From: Leifsonia sp. 466MF
Lineage (GTDB): Bacteria; Actinomycetota; Actinomycetes; Actinomycetales; Microbacteriaceae
NCBI RefSeq assembly: GCF_900100265.1
Contig: NZ_LT629696.1
Coordinates: 3,162,001-3,226,000 of the forward strand
Length of the DNA: 64,000 nt
Direction of reading: 5' to 3'
This document shows, in pieces, positions 40,535 to 50,331 of the stretch; position 1 is the first letter of the stretch; the number at the start of each line of letters is the position of its first letter. Both the position numbers and the translations under genes were made by a program. The notes beneath the pieces were generated by a model, which saw only the letters and a program-made list of their open reading frames with translations, had not been told where the DNA came from and ran no database searches.

Positions 40535-42666
40535 TGGGTTCGGGTTGCGGAATGCGGTGCGGACGCGATGTTCGTCGCGGCCTGGAGGCGGAGGACCCGC
40601 GCGCCGACCTCGCCGGTGGGGCTGGTGACGGTGAGTTCTCCTGTCCCCGCGTCCCAGTGGGTCTCCCAGTCGGGAAGGGATCGCGGGAAGACGGTCGAGA
40701 CCGTGAGCTCCCGTCCGGCGAACGCCGGAAGGGAGAGCCGGGTCTCGGGTGTCGCCGGGTCGCGGTTCCAGACGGTCACCAGGGCGCCGTCGTCGATCGC
40801 GAGCCCCAGCGAGGTCCACCCTGCGTCCCAGGTGGGGATGCCGAGCGGCCAGAAGGGGGTGGATGCGGTGAGCTCGCCGCGCAGCTGCTTGGCGACCCCG
40901 ACCGCGTCGGCGACGAGCGCCAGTCGCTCGGCGTCCATCCGCGCCAGATGCCCGGACACGTAGTAGCGGCCGAGGAGTCCGGTGGCGAGGCAGAAGGCGA
41001 CCTCCTCCATCGTCATCTCCGGCTGCGGATACGCCCAGCTCGCCGCCTGCTCCGGCAGCATCGCCGCGGGCGCGCTCGCCGCGATCGGCGGGTACTTGAG
41101 GAAGTCCTGCTGGTCGGAGGTGGACTGCATCTGCAGCCGGGAGAGCATGGCGTAGTCGGAGCGCATCGCCCCGGAACCGCAGTTCTCGAGCACGAGACCG
41201 GGGTGGCGGTCGAGCACGCCGTCCAGCCAGTCGAGGTGGGCGCGGTTGTGGGCCAGCAGTCCGGCGCCGACGCTGTCCGCATCCCGATCCGTCCCCGGCC
41301 CCGGGTTGATGTTGTAGTCGAGTTTGAAGAAGCCGATCCCGAACTCGTGCACGAGCCGGTCGACGACGGAGTCCAGGTGCTCGCGCGCCGCCGGATGGCG
41401 GAGGTCGAGGTGGTAGCGGTGGTGCTCGACCACGCGCTCGCCTTTGCGCTGCAGGAAGGCGCCGTCGGGCAGACGGTCGGCCATCGGGCTGTTCACCCCG
41501 ATGACCTCGGGCTCGAGCCAGAGGCCGGGCACCATCCCGGCGTCTCGGATGTGGTCGATGACCTCCGAGAGCCCGCCGGGGAAACGTGTGGTGCTCGGCA
41601 TCCACTCCCCCACGGTGTCCCACCATTCGCCGCTGTCGTCGTACCAACCCGCGTCGATGCAGAACACTTCGGCGCCGACGCGGGAGGCCGCGTCGATGAG
41701 CGGGAGCAGCTTCTCCGTCGTCGGGTCGCCGTTCAGGGTGTTCATGTAGTCGTTGAAGACGACGGGCATCGCGCTGTTGTCGGGATGGGGCCGCCGGTGT
41801 GCGCGCCGGTAGGCGGTCAGCTGGCCGATCGCCGACGTGACGTCGCGGGCGAGAGCCAGGGCGACGGTGACCGTGGTGAACGACTCGCCGGGCCGGAGTT
41901 CCTCGCTCCACTGGTGGTCGGTGTCGGTGGGCCCGGAGAGGGCGAGATAGCCGCTCGCGGTGTCCTCCCCCAGCTCCCAGCGCCAGGCGCCGTTGTGCTC
42001 GATCTGCCAGGCCCAGGCGGCTCCGAGCCGCGTCGACCGCACCGCCGCGACGGGCAGGTGCTTGCCGGTGGACCAGGTGCCGGAGGAGATCACGCTGAAC
42101 TCTCCGCGCGGGTTGTGGTTGGTCAGCTGCTGTTCGAGGCGCGGGAAGCGGACGCCGTTGAGCGGCTCGCGCACCCACCGCCCTTCGCCCAGCCAGTCAC
42201 TGAGCGCGTGGTAGACCTCCCACTCGCGGATGCTGCTGCGGCCGTTGCCGCCGAGATAGAGCGCGAGCGATGGGATGGAGCGGAGCACGACGGGTTCGTG
42301 ACCGTCGTTGAGGACGGTGGCAGACGAACGGAGCACCGACAGGCCGTCGGTGAGTTCGAGGAGCAGCTCGATGCGGAGGCCGGTCTGTACGTGGTCGAGC
42401 CGGACCCGCAGGGCCGATCCGGTGGCGGTGGCCGCCTCGTCGTGGCCGGCATAGCGGAGGTCGTGCCCGATCGCCGTGTGGACCAGCCGATCGCTGGCGA
42501 GCGAGTGCCCCTGGTTGACCGCGAGCACGTCGACCAGCGGAAGCCCCGCGGGCATGTCGAGCCGCAACCCGTCGTGCTCGACCGCGGCGATTCGGGGTGC
42601 GGAGTCGGCGGACCATTCGATCTCGACGGTCAGCTTCTCGGTGCCCCAGCTCAGGCGGTCGGTCAT
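40531..42666 (-). CDS. Alpha-galactosidase, GH36
   Basis: A 711-residue retaining glycosidase that releases terminal alpha-galactose. The nucleophile is D450 in FFKLDYN and the acid/base D518 in STSDQQDF, the GH36 spacing of about 70 residues. The domains run in GH36 order: N-terminal beta-supersandwich (WEVYHALSDWLGEGRW), catalytic barrel from ~300 (VFNDYMNTLNGDPTTEKLLPLIDAAS; GLWLEPEVIGVNSP), and a C-terminal sandwich. No signal peptide, so it acts on imported sugar. The ATG at 42666 with GAGGAGA 4 nt upstream is preferred to one five codons earlier. First gene of the operon, under two exact TGATAGCGCTATCA operators. Confidence 0.93.
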   Translation of the reverse strand: MTDRLSWGTEKLTVEIEWSADSAPRIAAVEHDGLRLDMPAGLPLVDVLAVNQGHSLASDRLVHTAIGHDLRYAGHDEAATATGSALRVRLDHVQTGLRIELLLELTDGLSVLRSSATVLNDGHEPVVLRSIPSLALYLGGNGRSSIREWEVYHALSDWLGEGRWVREPLNGVRFPRLEQQLTNHNPRGEFSVISSGTWSTGKHLPVAAVRSTRLGAAWAWQIEHNGAWRWELGEDTASGYLALSGPTDTDHQWSEELRPGESFTTVTVALALARDVTSAIGQLTAYRRAHRRPHPDNSAMPVVFNDYMNTLNGDPTTEKLLPLIDAASRVGAEVFCIDAGWYDDSGEWWDTVGEWMPSTTRFPGGLSEVIDHIRDAGMVPGLWLEPEVIGVNSPMADRLPDGAFLQRKGERVVEHHRYHLDLRHPAAREHLDSVVDRLVHEFGIGFFKLDYNINPGPGTDRDADSVGAGLLAHNRAHLDWLDGVLDRHPGLVLENCGSGAMRSDYAMLSRLQMQSTSDQQDFLKYPPIAASAPAAMLPEQAASWAYPQPEMTMEEVAFCLATGLLGRYYVSGHLARMDAERLALVADAVGVAKQLRGELTASTPFWPLGIPTWDAGWTSLGLAIDDGALVTVWNRDPATPETRLSLPAFAGRELTVSTVFPRSLPDWETHWDAGTGELTVTSPTGEVGARVLRLQAATNIASAPHSATRTQ

Positions 42667-42716
42667 CGGTCTCCTCGTCATCGTGGATGGTGGCGGCCGG
42701 CTGCCGCGTCGGTTCA

Positions 42717-42836
42717 TGATAGCGCTATCAGACCGCTGCGCAAGTCTTTTTCTGATAGCGCTATCAGCGCCACGGTCATTGGGCGATATGGATACTTGCA
42801 AGCCTTGGCGATATCGCTATCATGATAGCGGTTTCA
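42717..42836. promoter_or_regulatory. Divergent promoter region with LacI operator array
   Basis: Two identical 14-bp palindromes TGATAGCGCTATCA lie at 42717-42730 and 42753-42766, nearest the GH36 gene. On the other side, TGATAGCGGTTTCA (42823-42836, 12 of 14 matching) faces the secreted glycosidase gene. CGCTATCATGATAGCG (42815-42830) and GCGATATCGC (42808-42817) are further overlapping palindromes of the same half-site. This 242-bp gap controls both directions, probably through the LacI protein at 36260. Confidence 0.8.
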
Positions 42837-42908
42837 GAGTGGCGCTCCACGGTGGAGACCCGACGCGAGCCCGGAACCGTCCAACCGATCCGTACGAAGG
42901 AGTACCGC

Positions 42909-45617
42909 GTGAACGGAACACACCGCAGGCGCCGCCTGCGCAGCATCCTCCCGCCCTCGATCGCCATCACTGCCGGGCTCGCCCTCGCGGTGAGCGGCCT
43001 CTCGGCCCTTCCCGCCGGCGCCGCCGGCGTCGACCACCTCGGTGTCGACTTCTCCCAGACCACCGGCGCCTTCCGGGGTGGCGCCACCGGCACGCTCTAC
43101 GGCCTCGGCGACGACGGGGTTCCGAGCCAGTCCGTCCTGAACGGCGCCCACATCACCAACACGTCGCAGAAGCCGCCCTTCGGTGCTCAGCATCCCAACG
43201 GCGACGCGCTGCAGGTCGAGTCGTCCTTCTTCGCCGGCGGAGGCCAGGACCTCTACGTCTACGCGCAGGACATGTATCCGGACTGGCCCTACAACAGCGG
43301 CACACGGCCGGGCGACGCGAACGGCGACGGGGTCTGGGACTACCTCCCCATCCTCAAGAAGGTCGTCGAGGACGTCGCGACGACGTCGAAGCATCCCGAG
43401 AAGTACGTCTTCATCCCGTTCAACGAACCCGACGGCGGCAACTGGTACCCGAACTGGTCGACGCAGAAGGACCAGTTCCTCGCCGACTGGTCGGCCGCCT
43501 ACCAGGTGATCCAGGGCGTCTACGCCGAGCACGGCCTCGGGCACGCCCGCGTCGGGGGCCCGGGCGATTCCGTCTGGCACCCCGACCGGAGCGCCGACTT
43601 CCTCGCCTACGCCAAAGCGCACTCCGAACTCCCGGACATCTTCATCTGGCACGAACTCGGCACGAACAACCTGGCAACCTTCCGAGGCCACCACGACGAG
43701 TACACGGCACTGCTCCAGCGGCTAGGTATCGCGCCCATCCCCGTCAACATCACCGAGTTCGGGATGCTGCGCGACATGGGCGTGCCCGGCCAGCTCATCC
43801 AGTGGATCTCGATGTTCGAGAGCGAGAAGGTCGACGCGCAGACGGCGTACTGGAACTACGCGGGCAACCTCTCCGACAACTCCTCGCGCAACAACGGCGC
43901 GAACGGCGGATGGTGGATGTTCAACTGGTACGGCGACCTCGCCGGCTCCACGACCGCGCAGGTCACCCCGCCGAAGCTGCACACGCCGGACTCCCTCCAG
44001 GGCCTCGCCGCCATCGACACCGGTGCTCGCACGGCCACCGTGCTGTTCGGCGGAGGATCCTCGGACGTGGCGGTCGACGTGAAGGGACTCGACGCATCCA
44101 CCTTCGGCTCGACCGTCGACGTGCGCGTCCGCGCCGACCGCCTCAATGGCGCGGAGGGCGCCTCGCTCCAGCCTCCGGTGATCCTGTCGACGACCGCGGA
44201 GGTCACAGACGGCCGGCTCTCGGTGAACGTTCCGAACAGTGACCGGTACTCGGCGTACCAGCTGGAGATCACGCCGCGACTCACCGATCCGCAACCCGTG
44301 TCGGCAGACCTGGTGAACAGCACGGAGGCCGAGAACGCGACTCTCGCGGACGCGACCGTCTACACGCAGGACCCGTCGCGCGAGTGGTCCTTCATGGCTT
44401 CTGGCGGCAAGGACGTCGGCTCGTTCAACCGCGCGGGCTCCTCCGCGACCTGGAACGTGACCGTGCCGACGACCGGCAACTACCGGCTGTCAGTGCTCAG
44501 CGGCACGAACGCGTCGCCCGGGCAGCACGCGCTGTTCGTCGACGGCGCCTTCGGCCAGCTGGTGAAGTACTCCGCCGATCTCGGCTGGGGATACCGCGGG
44601 ACGGCGGATGCCACGATCCACCTGACCGCGGGCACTCACGCTCTGTCGCTGCGGGCGAGCGTCGACGGGACGACCCTACTTCCGGGTGCGGACATCACGC
44701 TCGACCGGTTCGACCTCCACGACGTCACCTCGGGTGAGCGGGCGACGTACCCGGCCGTCGACGCCCGCCTCTCCGGCGGGGCGACCCTCTCCTGGAAGCA
44801 GCCGGCCGCGCGGGGCTACGCCTCGGTGACGGGCGACGGCGCCGCCACCTTCTACGCGACCACTGCGGAGACGGGCTACTACGACGTGACGACGCACTTC
44901 GCGTCGACGGGTCGCGGGGCGACACCCTCCCTGGTCGTGAACGGCCGGACGGTGGCCCTTCCGACCTCCACCGGGCCGGGCGTCTTCGATGCGACCGTGC
45001 GGCTGTTCCTCCCGCAGGGAGTGAACGAGCTCACCGTCCGCGCGACGGCGGGCACCGTGCTCGTCGGCGATGTGTCGACGATCCGGGGTGCGGCGCAGAA
45101 GGCGGCCGACGCGGATGCGGCTCTCGTCTTCCGCAGCGAGGCCGAGGCTCTCCCTCTGTCCGGCGCTGCGGTCGCGCAGACCGACCCGGCCGGCTCGAAC
45201 GGTTCCGCGGATGCGCAGGGCGTGGTCCGCCACGTCGGCTACCTCGGAAACGGCCCGGCGAACACGCTGACTGTGCCGCGGCCGAGCGGCTTCGCGGCGG
45301 GCGACTACCAGCTGGTCCTCGGCGCAGCCAACGCCGACAAGTCGGCGGCGATCAACTACAACCCGCAGGTGATCAGCCGTTTCCTGGATGTGACGGAGGC
45401 CGGCGGAGCCACCACCCGCGCCGCTTTCCGCCACAACTACTCGTGGAGCAGCTATTGGGACAAGACGGTCCCGTTGACGCTTTCGACCGACGGCGGCGCG
45501 CTCACCCTGGGCAACGCCACGGCGTACGGGCCGAACGTCGACACCGTCACATTGGCGAAGTTCGTCGGTGCGGCACCGTCGATCGCGAAGCGCCAGACCG
45601 GGCTCGGTGCGAAGTAG
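42909..45617 (+). CDS. Large secreted multi-domain glycoside hydrolase, clan GH-A (GH39-like) with carbohydrate-binding-like modules
   Basis: A 902-residue exported enzyme. A basic N-terminus (HRRRRLRS) and hydrophobic core ending SALPAGAAG form a signal peptide. The catalytic barrel, residues ~35-370, has the paired clan-A glutamates: acid/base E173 in IPFNEPDGGNW and nucleophile E283 in VNITEFGM. Three beta-rich modules follow: ~390-490 (a sandwich), ~495-620 beginning with STEAENATLADATVYT, the CBM35/CBM6 opening, and ~740-890 beginning FRSEAEALPLSGA, a second CBM-like unit. The GTG at 42909 has AAGGAG 6 nt upstream. It likely digests a polymer outside the cell and feeds the divergent alpha-galactoside importer. 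The exact GH family is uncertain. Confidence 0.8.
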   Translation: MNGTHRRRRLRSILPPSIAITAGLALAVSGLSALPAGAAGVDHLGVDFSQTTGAFRGGATGTLYGLGDDGVPSQSVLNGAHITNTSQKPPFGAQHPNGDALQVESSFFAGGGQDLYVYAQDMYPDWPYNSGTRPGDANGDGVWDYLPILKKVVEDVATTSKHPEKYVFIPFNEPDGGNWYPNWSTQKDQFLADWSAAYQVIQGVYAEHGLGHARVGGPGDSVWHPDRSADFLAYAKAHSELPDIFIWHELGTNNLATFRGHHDEYTALLQRLGIAPIPVNITEFGMLRDMGVPGQLIQWISMFESEKVDAQTAYWNYAGNLSDNSSRNNGANGGWWMFNWYGDLAGSTTAQVTPPKLHTPDSLQGLAAIDTGARTATVLFGGGSSDVAVDVKGLDASTFGSTVDVRVRADRLNGAEGASLQPPVILSTTAEVTDGRLSVNVPNSDRYSAYQLEITPRLTDPQPVSADLVNSTEAENATLADATVYTQDPSREWSFMASGGKDVGSFNRAGSSATWNVTVPTTGNYRLSVLSGTNASPGQHALFVDGAFGQLVKYSADLGWGYRGTADATIHLTAGTHALSLRASVDGTTLLPGADITLDRFDLHDVTSGERATYPAVDARLSGGATLSWKQPAARGYASVTGDGAATFYATTAETGYYDVTTHFASTGRGATPSLVVNGRTVALPTSTGPGVFDATVRLFLPQGVNELTVRATAGTVLVGDVSTIRGAAQKAADADAALVFRSEAEALPLSGAAVAQTDPAGSNGSADAQGVVRHVGYLGNGPANTLTVPRPSGFAAGDYQLVLGAANADKSAAINYNPQVISRFLDVTEAGGATTRAAFRHNYSWSSYWDKTVPLTLSTDGGALTLGNATAYGPNVDTVTLAKFVGAAPSIAKRQTGLGAK

Positions 45618-45641
45618 CCGGCACCGGGAACAGACGACGGG

Positions 45642-45673
45642 CGGCGTCGGAGCCTCACGGCTCCGGCGCCGCT
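45642..45673. terminator. Terminator hairpin between convergent genes
   Basis: A 14-bp stem with one G-T pair (45642-45655 with 45660-45673) and loop TCAC. It lies past the secreted glycosidase and overlaps the last codons of the opposing gene. Confidence 0.75.
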
Positions 45674-46431
45674 CGCGCGAAGTCGATCAGCCGCTGCTGC
45701 GCCTCCGCGTAGGAGGTTGCTGTCGGGAGCTCGCGGCCGTCCCGCACCGCTGCCGCGACATCCACTGCCGCGTCGATCGCGACCCGGTACGGCAGGGAGC
45801 CGGTGCTCACCCGTCGCACCCCCAGCTCACCGAGGCGGTCGAGGCCGAGGCCCGGCACGACGAGCACGTTGAGGGGAAGCGTGATGGCCGCCGCCAGCTG
45901 CTCGATCGTCGCCGGGTCCGAGACGCCCGGCACGAAGATGCCGTCCGCTCCGGCGTCGGCGTACCGCTTCGCCCGCTCGGCGACGGCGTCGACGGTCGCC
46001 TCCTCGTGGAACCAGTAGGAGTCGACCCGCGCGTTGACGAACACGTCGGGTGCGCTCCGCGTGACCGCCGCGATCTTGGCCGCGGGGATGGCGGGGTCGA
46101 CGAGATGGCCGCCGGCGGAGTCCTCCAGGTTCACACCCGCGACGCCATGGCCTGCGACGAGGTCGGCGACCTCCTCCGGGTCGTCGCTGAAGCCGTCCTC
46201 GATATCGGCCGAGATGTACGCCGGGAGCGCGGTGATCCGCTCGACAAGGGCGAGCGTCGCCTCCCGGCCAGCACTCTCCGCGTCCGGGCGGCCCGATGCC
46301 GCGTTCACACCGAAACTCGTCGTGCCGATCGCCGGGAAGCCCGCCGCGGCGAAGGCGATCGCCGACCCCACATCCCACGCGTTGGGCAGCAGAAGCGGCC
46401 GGTCGCCGCGATGGAGTTCGTGGAACGTCAT
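45655..46431 (-). CDS. Isocitrate lyase / PEP mutase superfamily protein
   Basis: A 258-residue (beta/alpha)8 enzyme. LLLPNAWDVGSAIAFAAAGFPAIGTTSFGVNAASGRPD, the Mg-binding ADIEDGFSDD, and GVNLEDSAG are the signatures of the small PEP-mutase-like branch, which includes 2-methylisocitrate-lyase-like and oxaloacetate-decarboxylase-like proteins. The KKCGH loop of true isocitrate lyases is absent, so C-C lyase activity on citrate-type acids is doubtful. No phosphonate genes are near. The substrate is unknown. A GGGGGAG ribosome site precedes the ATG at 46431. Confidence 0.85.
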   Translation of the reverse strand: MTFHELHRGDRPLLLPNAWDVGSAIAFAAAGFPAIGTTSFGVNAASGRPDAESAGREATLALVERITALPAYISADIEDGFSDDPEEVADLVAGHGVAGVNLEDSAGGHLVDPAIPAAKIAAVTRSAPDVFVNARVDSYWFHEEATVDAVAERAKRYADAGADGIFVPGVSDPATIEQLAAAITLPLNVLVVPGLGLDRLGELGVRRVSTGSLPYRVAIDAAVDVAAAVRDGRELPTATSYAEAQQRLIDFARAAPEP

Positions 46432-46599
46432 CGGCTCCCCCTCACGGGATGCGCTGGAAAGCCCCACCGGCCCTCACCATCACGGGGCGAGGATAGCCCG
46501 CCGAGGGCGGCGGCGGCGATCCCCTCCTGCGCGGGAAAGGAGGAGATCTCGGGTGCTCGGCGCGTGCCGGCGCCCAACGGAGGTGATTCGCGGGCGCGC

Positions 46600-46626
46600 G
46601 CGGCGCAGACCCTCCGTCTGCGCCGC
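46600..46626 (-). terminator. Terminator hairpin after the quinone-oxidoreductase-like gene
   Basis: GCGGCGCAGAC (46600-46610) pairs perfectly with GTCTGCGCCGC (46616-46626) across 5 nt, 42 nt past the stop at 46668. Confidence 0.75.
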
Positions 46627-46667
46627 TCCGGAGTGACGGAGACGGAGGAGATGCGGGATGGCCGGCC

Positions 46668-47579
46668 TTAGTCCGCCACCCTCACGATCGTCTTGCCGTT
46701 CCGCGAACCGCGGCCGGCGAACGCGGCGGGGGCGCCGTCCAGCTCGACGACGTCCCCGATGAAGCTGCGCAACGCGCCGGCACGGACGCGGGCGACCAGC
46801 TGCTCCAGCTCGACGCGGCTCGGTTCCACGACGAAGAACAGTGCCGTGACGTCCGGCCGCTCCGACGCGGGCGGCGCGGCGATCGTGACGAACCGGCCGC
46901 CCGGTCGCACCAGCCCAAGGGCCCGGGCACCGACGTCGCCGCCGAGCACGTCGACGACCAGGTCCACGGATCCGGCCGCGTCGAGCTCTTCCGTATCCAC
47001 GAAGACGTGGGCGCCCGCTTCGGTCGCACGATCGCGGTGACCCGCCCGCCCGGTGCCGATGACGACGGCTCCGGCCTCGCGCGCGAGCTGGACGACGAGG
47101 GACCCGACGCCTCCCGCGGCTCCGGTGACGAGCACCGTCTGTCCCGCCTGGATGCCGCCGTGCTGGAACAGCGCCTGCCAGGCGGTGAGACCGGAGATCG
47201 GGAGGCTCGCCGCGGTCACGAAGTCCACATCGGCCGGCAGCGGGGCCAGGTTCCTGGCCTCCACCGCGACGAACTCGGCCAGCGTTCCGTCGCGCGCCCA
47301 GTCGGCCAGCCCGAACACGCGCTGACCCACGGTCAGGCCGGTCGTGCCGTACCCGAGCCCGGTCACGATGCCCGCGAGCTCGTGCCCGGGGATGGCCGGG
47401 GTGCGGTCGTGGCCGGCCCGGTCCGTCCAGGTGGCCGGCCACTCCAGCTCGCCCGGGGTGAACCCGGCGGCGCGCACGCGGACGATGACATCGTTCTCGG
47501 CCGCGTGCGGCGCCGGGCGCTCCTCCACTCTCATTCCCGCGACTCCAGCGGCGGGATCGCTGACGGTGATCGCCTTCAT
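46668..47579 (-). CDS. Zinc-independent medium-chain dehydrogenase, quinone-oxidoreductase-like
   Basis: A 303-residue NADP-dependent oxidoreductase of the MDR family. The catalytic domain opens with RVRAAGFTPGELEWPATW, and FGLADWARDGTLAEFVAVEARNLAPLPADVDFVTAASLPISGLTAWQAL is typical of the QOR branch, with no structural zinc cysteines. The Rossmann motif is VTGAAGGVGSLVVQLAREAG. It probably reduces quinones or enals. Nine bases separate it from the CUT2 permease stop upstream on the same strand, so it might be read through from that operon, though a functional link is not evident. Confidence 0.88.
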   Translation of the reverse strand: MKAITVSDPAAGVAGMRVEERPAPHAAENDVIVRVRAAGFTPGELEWPATWTDRAGHDRTPAIPGHELAGIVTGLGYGTTGLTVGQRVFGLADWARDGTLAEFVAVEARNLAPLPADVDFVTAASLPISGLTAWQALFQHGGIQAGQTVLVTGAAGGVGSLVVQLAREAGAVVIGTGRAGHRDRATEAGAHVFVDTEELDAAGSVDLVVDVLGGDVGARALGLVRPGGRFVTIAAPPASERPDVTALFFVVEPSRVELEQLVARVRAGALRSFIGDVVELDGAPAAFAGRGSRNGKTIVRVAD

Positions 47580-47588
47580 GCCGGAAGG

Positions 47589-48764
47589 TTACTGCCCGAC
47601 GGACCGCCGCTTGTTGTAGACGTCGAACGCGACCGCGGCGAGCAGGACCAGGCCCTTGATGAGCAACTGGTAGTCGCTGTCGATACCCAGGATCGACATG
47701 CCGTTGTTCAGCACGCCGATGATCAGACCACCGATGATGGCGCCGGTCACTGTGCCGATACCGCCCGTGACCGCCGCGCCACCGATGAAGACGGCGGAGA
47801 TCGCATCCAGCTCGAACCCGTTGCCCGCGCTGGGGCTGGCCAGGTTCAGGCCCGCCGTGAACACGAGACCGGCCACGGCCGACAGCACGCCCATGTTGAC
47901 GAACAGCAGGAAGGTGACCCGCTTGGTCTTGACGCCGGAGAGGGCGGCAGCGGCCAGGTTGCCGCCGATCGCGTAGATGTGACGGCCGAACACGGAGCGG
48001 TTCATGATCGCCGAGTAGCCGACGACCAGCACGGCCAGGATGATCAGCACGATCGGGGTGCCGTTGTAGCTGGCGAGCAGCACCGTCATCACGAGCACCA
48101 GGGCTATCAGGAAGACGAGCTTCACCACGAACCACCACAGCGGCTCGTCCTCGAGGTCGTACTTGCGCCGGACGGCGCGCTGGCGAAGCGACGACACCAG
48201 GATCGCGATGCTCGCGAGCAGACCGAGGACCATCGTCAGCGGCTCGTAGCCTGTGGTGCCGAACGCCGGCAGGAAGCCGGAACCGATCGCGCGGAACTCC
48301 TTCGGGAAGAACGAGATCTGCTGGTTGCCCAGAGCGATCTGCGCCGCGCCACGGAACGCGAGCATGCCGGCCAGGGTGACGATGAAGGCCGGGATGCCGA
48401 AGTACGCGATCCAGAATCCCTGCCACGCTCCGACCAGAGCTCCGAGCACCAGGCAGAACACGATCGCGAGCGGCCACGGCAGGTGCCATTCGGAGATGAA
48501 CACACCCGCCATCGCCCCGATGAACGCCACGACACTCCCCACCGACAGGTCGATGTGGCCGGCGATGATGACCATCACCATGCCGATCGCGAGGATGAGG
48601 ATGTAGCTGTTCTGCACGATCAGGTTCGACACGTTGATCGGCGCGAGGGTGATGCCGCCCGTCGCGATCTGGAAGAAGATCACGATGGCGATCAGGGTGA
48701 TGAACAGCCCGATCTGACGCAACTGGCTGGTCAGGTAGCTGAGGGCTTTCGTGAGCGATTTCAT
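47589..48764 (-). CDS. CUT2 sugar ABC transporter permease (MmsB/GguB/XylH-like)
   Basis: A 391-residue inner-membrane protein with about ten hydrophobic segments. [30 protein letters not shown] and the C-terminal [33 protein letters not shown] are the CUT2 permease signatures. The insert with [13 protein letters not shown] in the middle is typical of the multiple-sugar (MmsB/GguB) branch. The start at 48764 overlaps the ATPase stop (ATGA). It works as a homodimer with the double ATPase and the ChvE-like receptor to import monosaccharides. Confidence 0.93.
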   Translation of the reverse strand: MKSLTKALSYLTSQLRQIGLFITLIAIVIFFQIATGGITLAPINVSNLIVQNSYILILAIGMVMVIIAGHIDLSVGSVVAFIGAMAGVFISEWHLPWPLAIVFCLVLGALVGAWQGFWIAYFGIPAFIVTLAGMLAFRGAAQIALGNQQISFFPKEFRAIGSGFLPAFGTTGYEPLTMVLGLLASIAILVSSLRQRAVRRKYDLEDEPLWWFVVKLVFLIALVLVMTVLLASYNGTPIVLIILAVLVVGYSAIMNRSVFGRHIYAIGGNLAAAALSGVKTKRVTFLLFVNMGVLSAVAGLVFTAGLNLASPSAGNGFELDAISAVFIGGAAVTGGIGTVTGAIIGGLIIGVLNNGMSILGIDSDYQLLIKGLVLLAAVAFDVYNKRRSVGQ

Positions 48765-50305
48765 GCGGTGTTCTTCTCGCGTTCCTGGGTCATGAATTGC
48801 ATGAGGTATTCGGCGGTTGCCTTCTCGCGCGGGACGTCGGCGGTGATGCGGCCCTCGCTCAGGGTGTAGATGCGGTCGCAGATGCCGAGCAGCTCCGGCA
48901 GCTCGGAGGAGATGACGATGATGCCCTTCCCCTGGTCCGCGAGCCGGTCGATGATCGTGTAGATCTCGTACTTCGCGCCGACGTCGATACCGCGGGTGGG
49001 CTCGTCGAGGATGAGCACATCCGGGTCGGCGTACATCCACTTCGACAGCACGACCTTCTGCTGGTTTCCGCCGGAGAGCTTCCCGGTGAGCGTCAGCACG
49101 TTCGGTGTCTTGATGTTCATCGTCCGGCGGTACTCCTCCGCCACCAGCGACTCCCGCTGGTCGTTGACGAACTTGAACCAGTTGACGAGCTTGTCGAGCG
49201 CGGCGATGGAGATGTTGCGCTGGATGTTGTCGATCAGGTTGAGCCCGAAGTGTTTGCGGTCCTCGGTCGAGTAGGCGATGCCGTTGGCGATCGCCTTGGA
49301 CACCGTGCTGACCGAGATCTGCTGGCCGCGCTTGTAGACGCGCCCGCTGATCCCGACCCCGTAGCTGCGGCCGAAGATGCTCATCGCGAGCTCGGTGCGC
49401 CCCGCTCCCATGAGGCCCGCGATGCCGACGATCTCGCCGGCGCGCACGTGGAAGCTGACGTTGTCGACCACCGTGCGGGTGCGGTCGAGCGGGTGATGCA
49501 CGGTCCAGTCCTCGACCCGGAGCAGCTCCTCGCCGATGTGGGGCACGTGGTCGGGGAAGCGGCTCGCCACATCCCGGCCCACCATCCCCTTGATGATGCG
49601 CTCCTCGCTGGTGCCCTCTGTGCCCATCTCGAGCGTCTCGATCGTGCGGCCGTCGCGGATGATGGTCACCCGGTCGGCGATCGCCTTGATCTCGTTGAGC
49701 TTGTGGCTGATGATGATCGCCGTGATCCCGTGCGACTGGAGCTGACGGATCAGGTCGAGGAGGTGCGCGGAGTCCTCGTCGTTGAGCGCCGCGGTGGGCT
49801 CGTCGAGGATGAGGATCTTCACCTCCTTGGACAGCGCCTTGGCGATCTCGACCAGCTGCTGCTTGCCGACGCCGATGTCCTTGATCTTGGTGATCGGGTT
49901 GTCGTGGAGACCCACCCGGGCGAGCAGCTTGGCCGCCTCCAGGTTCGTCTCGTTCCAGTCGATGAACCCGCGCTTCTGCCGCTCGTTGCCGAGGTAGATG
50001 TTCTCGGCGATCGACAGGTAGGGCGACAGCGCCAGCTCCTGGTGGATGATGACGATGCCGGCCGCTTCGGAGTCGTTGATCGACCGGAACTCGACGGGTT
50101 CGCCGTTCATGACGATCTCGCCCTCGAAGGTCCCGTGCGGGTACACCCCCGAGAGGACCTTCATGAGCGTGGACTTGCCTGCGCCGTTCTCGCCGCAGAT
50201 CGCGTGGACGGATCCCTCCTCGACGCTGATCGAGACATCCTGCAGCGCCTTGACGCCGGGGAAGGACTTCGAGATGTTGCGCATCTCGAGAATCGTGTTG
50301 GCCAT
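48761..50305 (-). CDS. CUT2 sugar ABC transporter ATPase, two ABC domains (MmsA/GguA-like)
   Basis: A 514-residue cytoplasmic ATPase with two nucleotide-binding halves. The first has Walker [15 protein letters not shown], signature [32 protein letters not shown]. The second has a degenerate Walker A ([14 protein letters not shown]) with signature [32 protein letters not shown], as usual for XylG/RbsA/MmsA proteins. This is the only sugar-importer ATPase in the window. A hairpin at 50332 separates it from the receptor gene. Confidence 0.95.
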   Translation of the reverse strand: MANTILEMRNISKSFPGVKALQDVSISVEEGSVHAICGENGAGKSTLMKVLSGVYPHGTFEGEIVMNGEPVEFRSINDSEAAGIVIIHQELALSPYLSIAENIYLGNERQKRGFIDWNETNLEAAKLLARVGLHDNPITKIKDIGVGKQQLVEIAKALSKEVKILILDEPTAALNDEDSAHLLDLIRQLQSHGITAIIISHKLNEIKAIADRVTIIRDGRTIETLEMGTEGTSEERIIKGMVGRDVASRFPDHVPHIGEELLRVEDWTVHHPLDRTRTVVDNVSFHVRAGEIVGIAGLMGAGRTELAMSIFGRSYGVGISGRVYKRGQQISVSTVSKAIANGIAYSTEDRKHFGLNLIDNIQRNISIAALDKLVNWFKFVNDQRESLVAEEYRRTMNIKTPNVLTLTGKLSGGNQQKVVLSKWMYADPDVLILDEPTRGIDVGAKYEIYTIIDRLADQGKGIIVISSELPELLGICDRIYTLSEGRITADVPREKATAEYLMQFMTQEREKNTA

Positions 50306-50331
50306 GGTCTCCCTTGCTTGGCGAATGAGGC

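Noticed and set aside
40141..42825. Plus-strand open frame of about 890 codons opposite the GH36 and lipoprotein genes
   Set aside because: It crosses two clear minus-strand genes and their operator gap, with low-complexity composition; antisense artefact of codon bias.
42822..42908. Upstream ATG extension of the secreted glycosidase (start at 42822)
   Set aside because: It would place the start inside an operator palindrome and bury the signal peptide 40 residues in; GTG 42909 has a strong ribosome site and gives a normal signal peptide.
47007..48869. Plus-strand open frame of 620 codons opposite the dehydrogenase and CUT2 permease
   Set aside because: Asp/Arg/His-rich antisense shadow of hydrophobic membrane coding sequence, with no start context.
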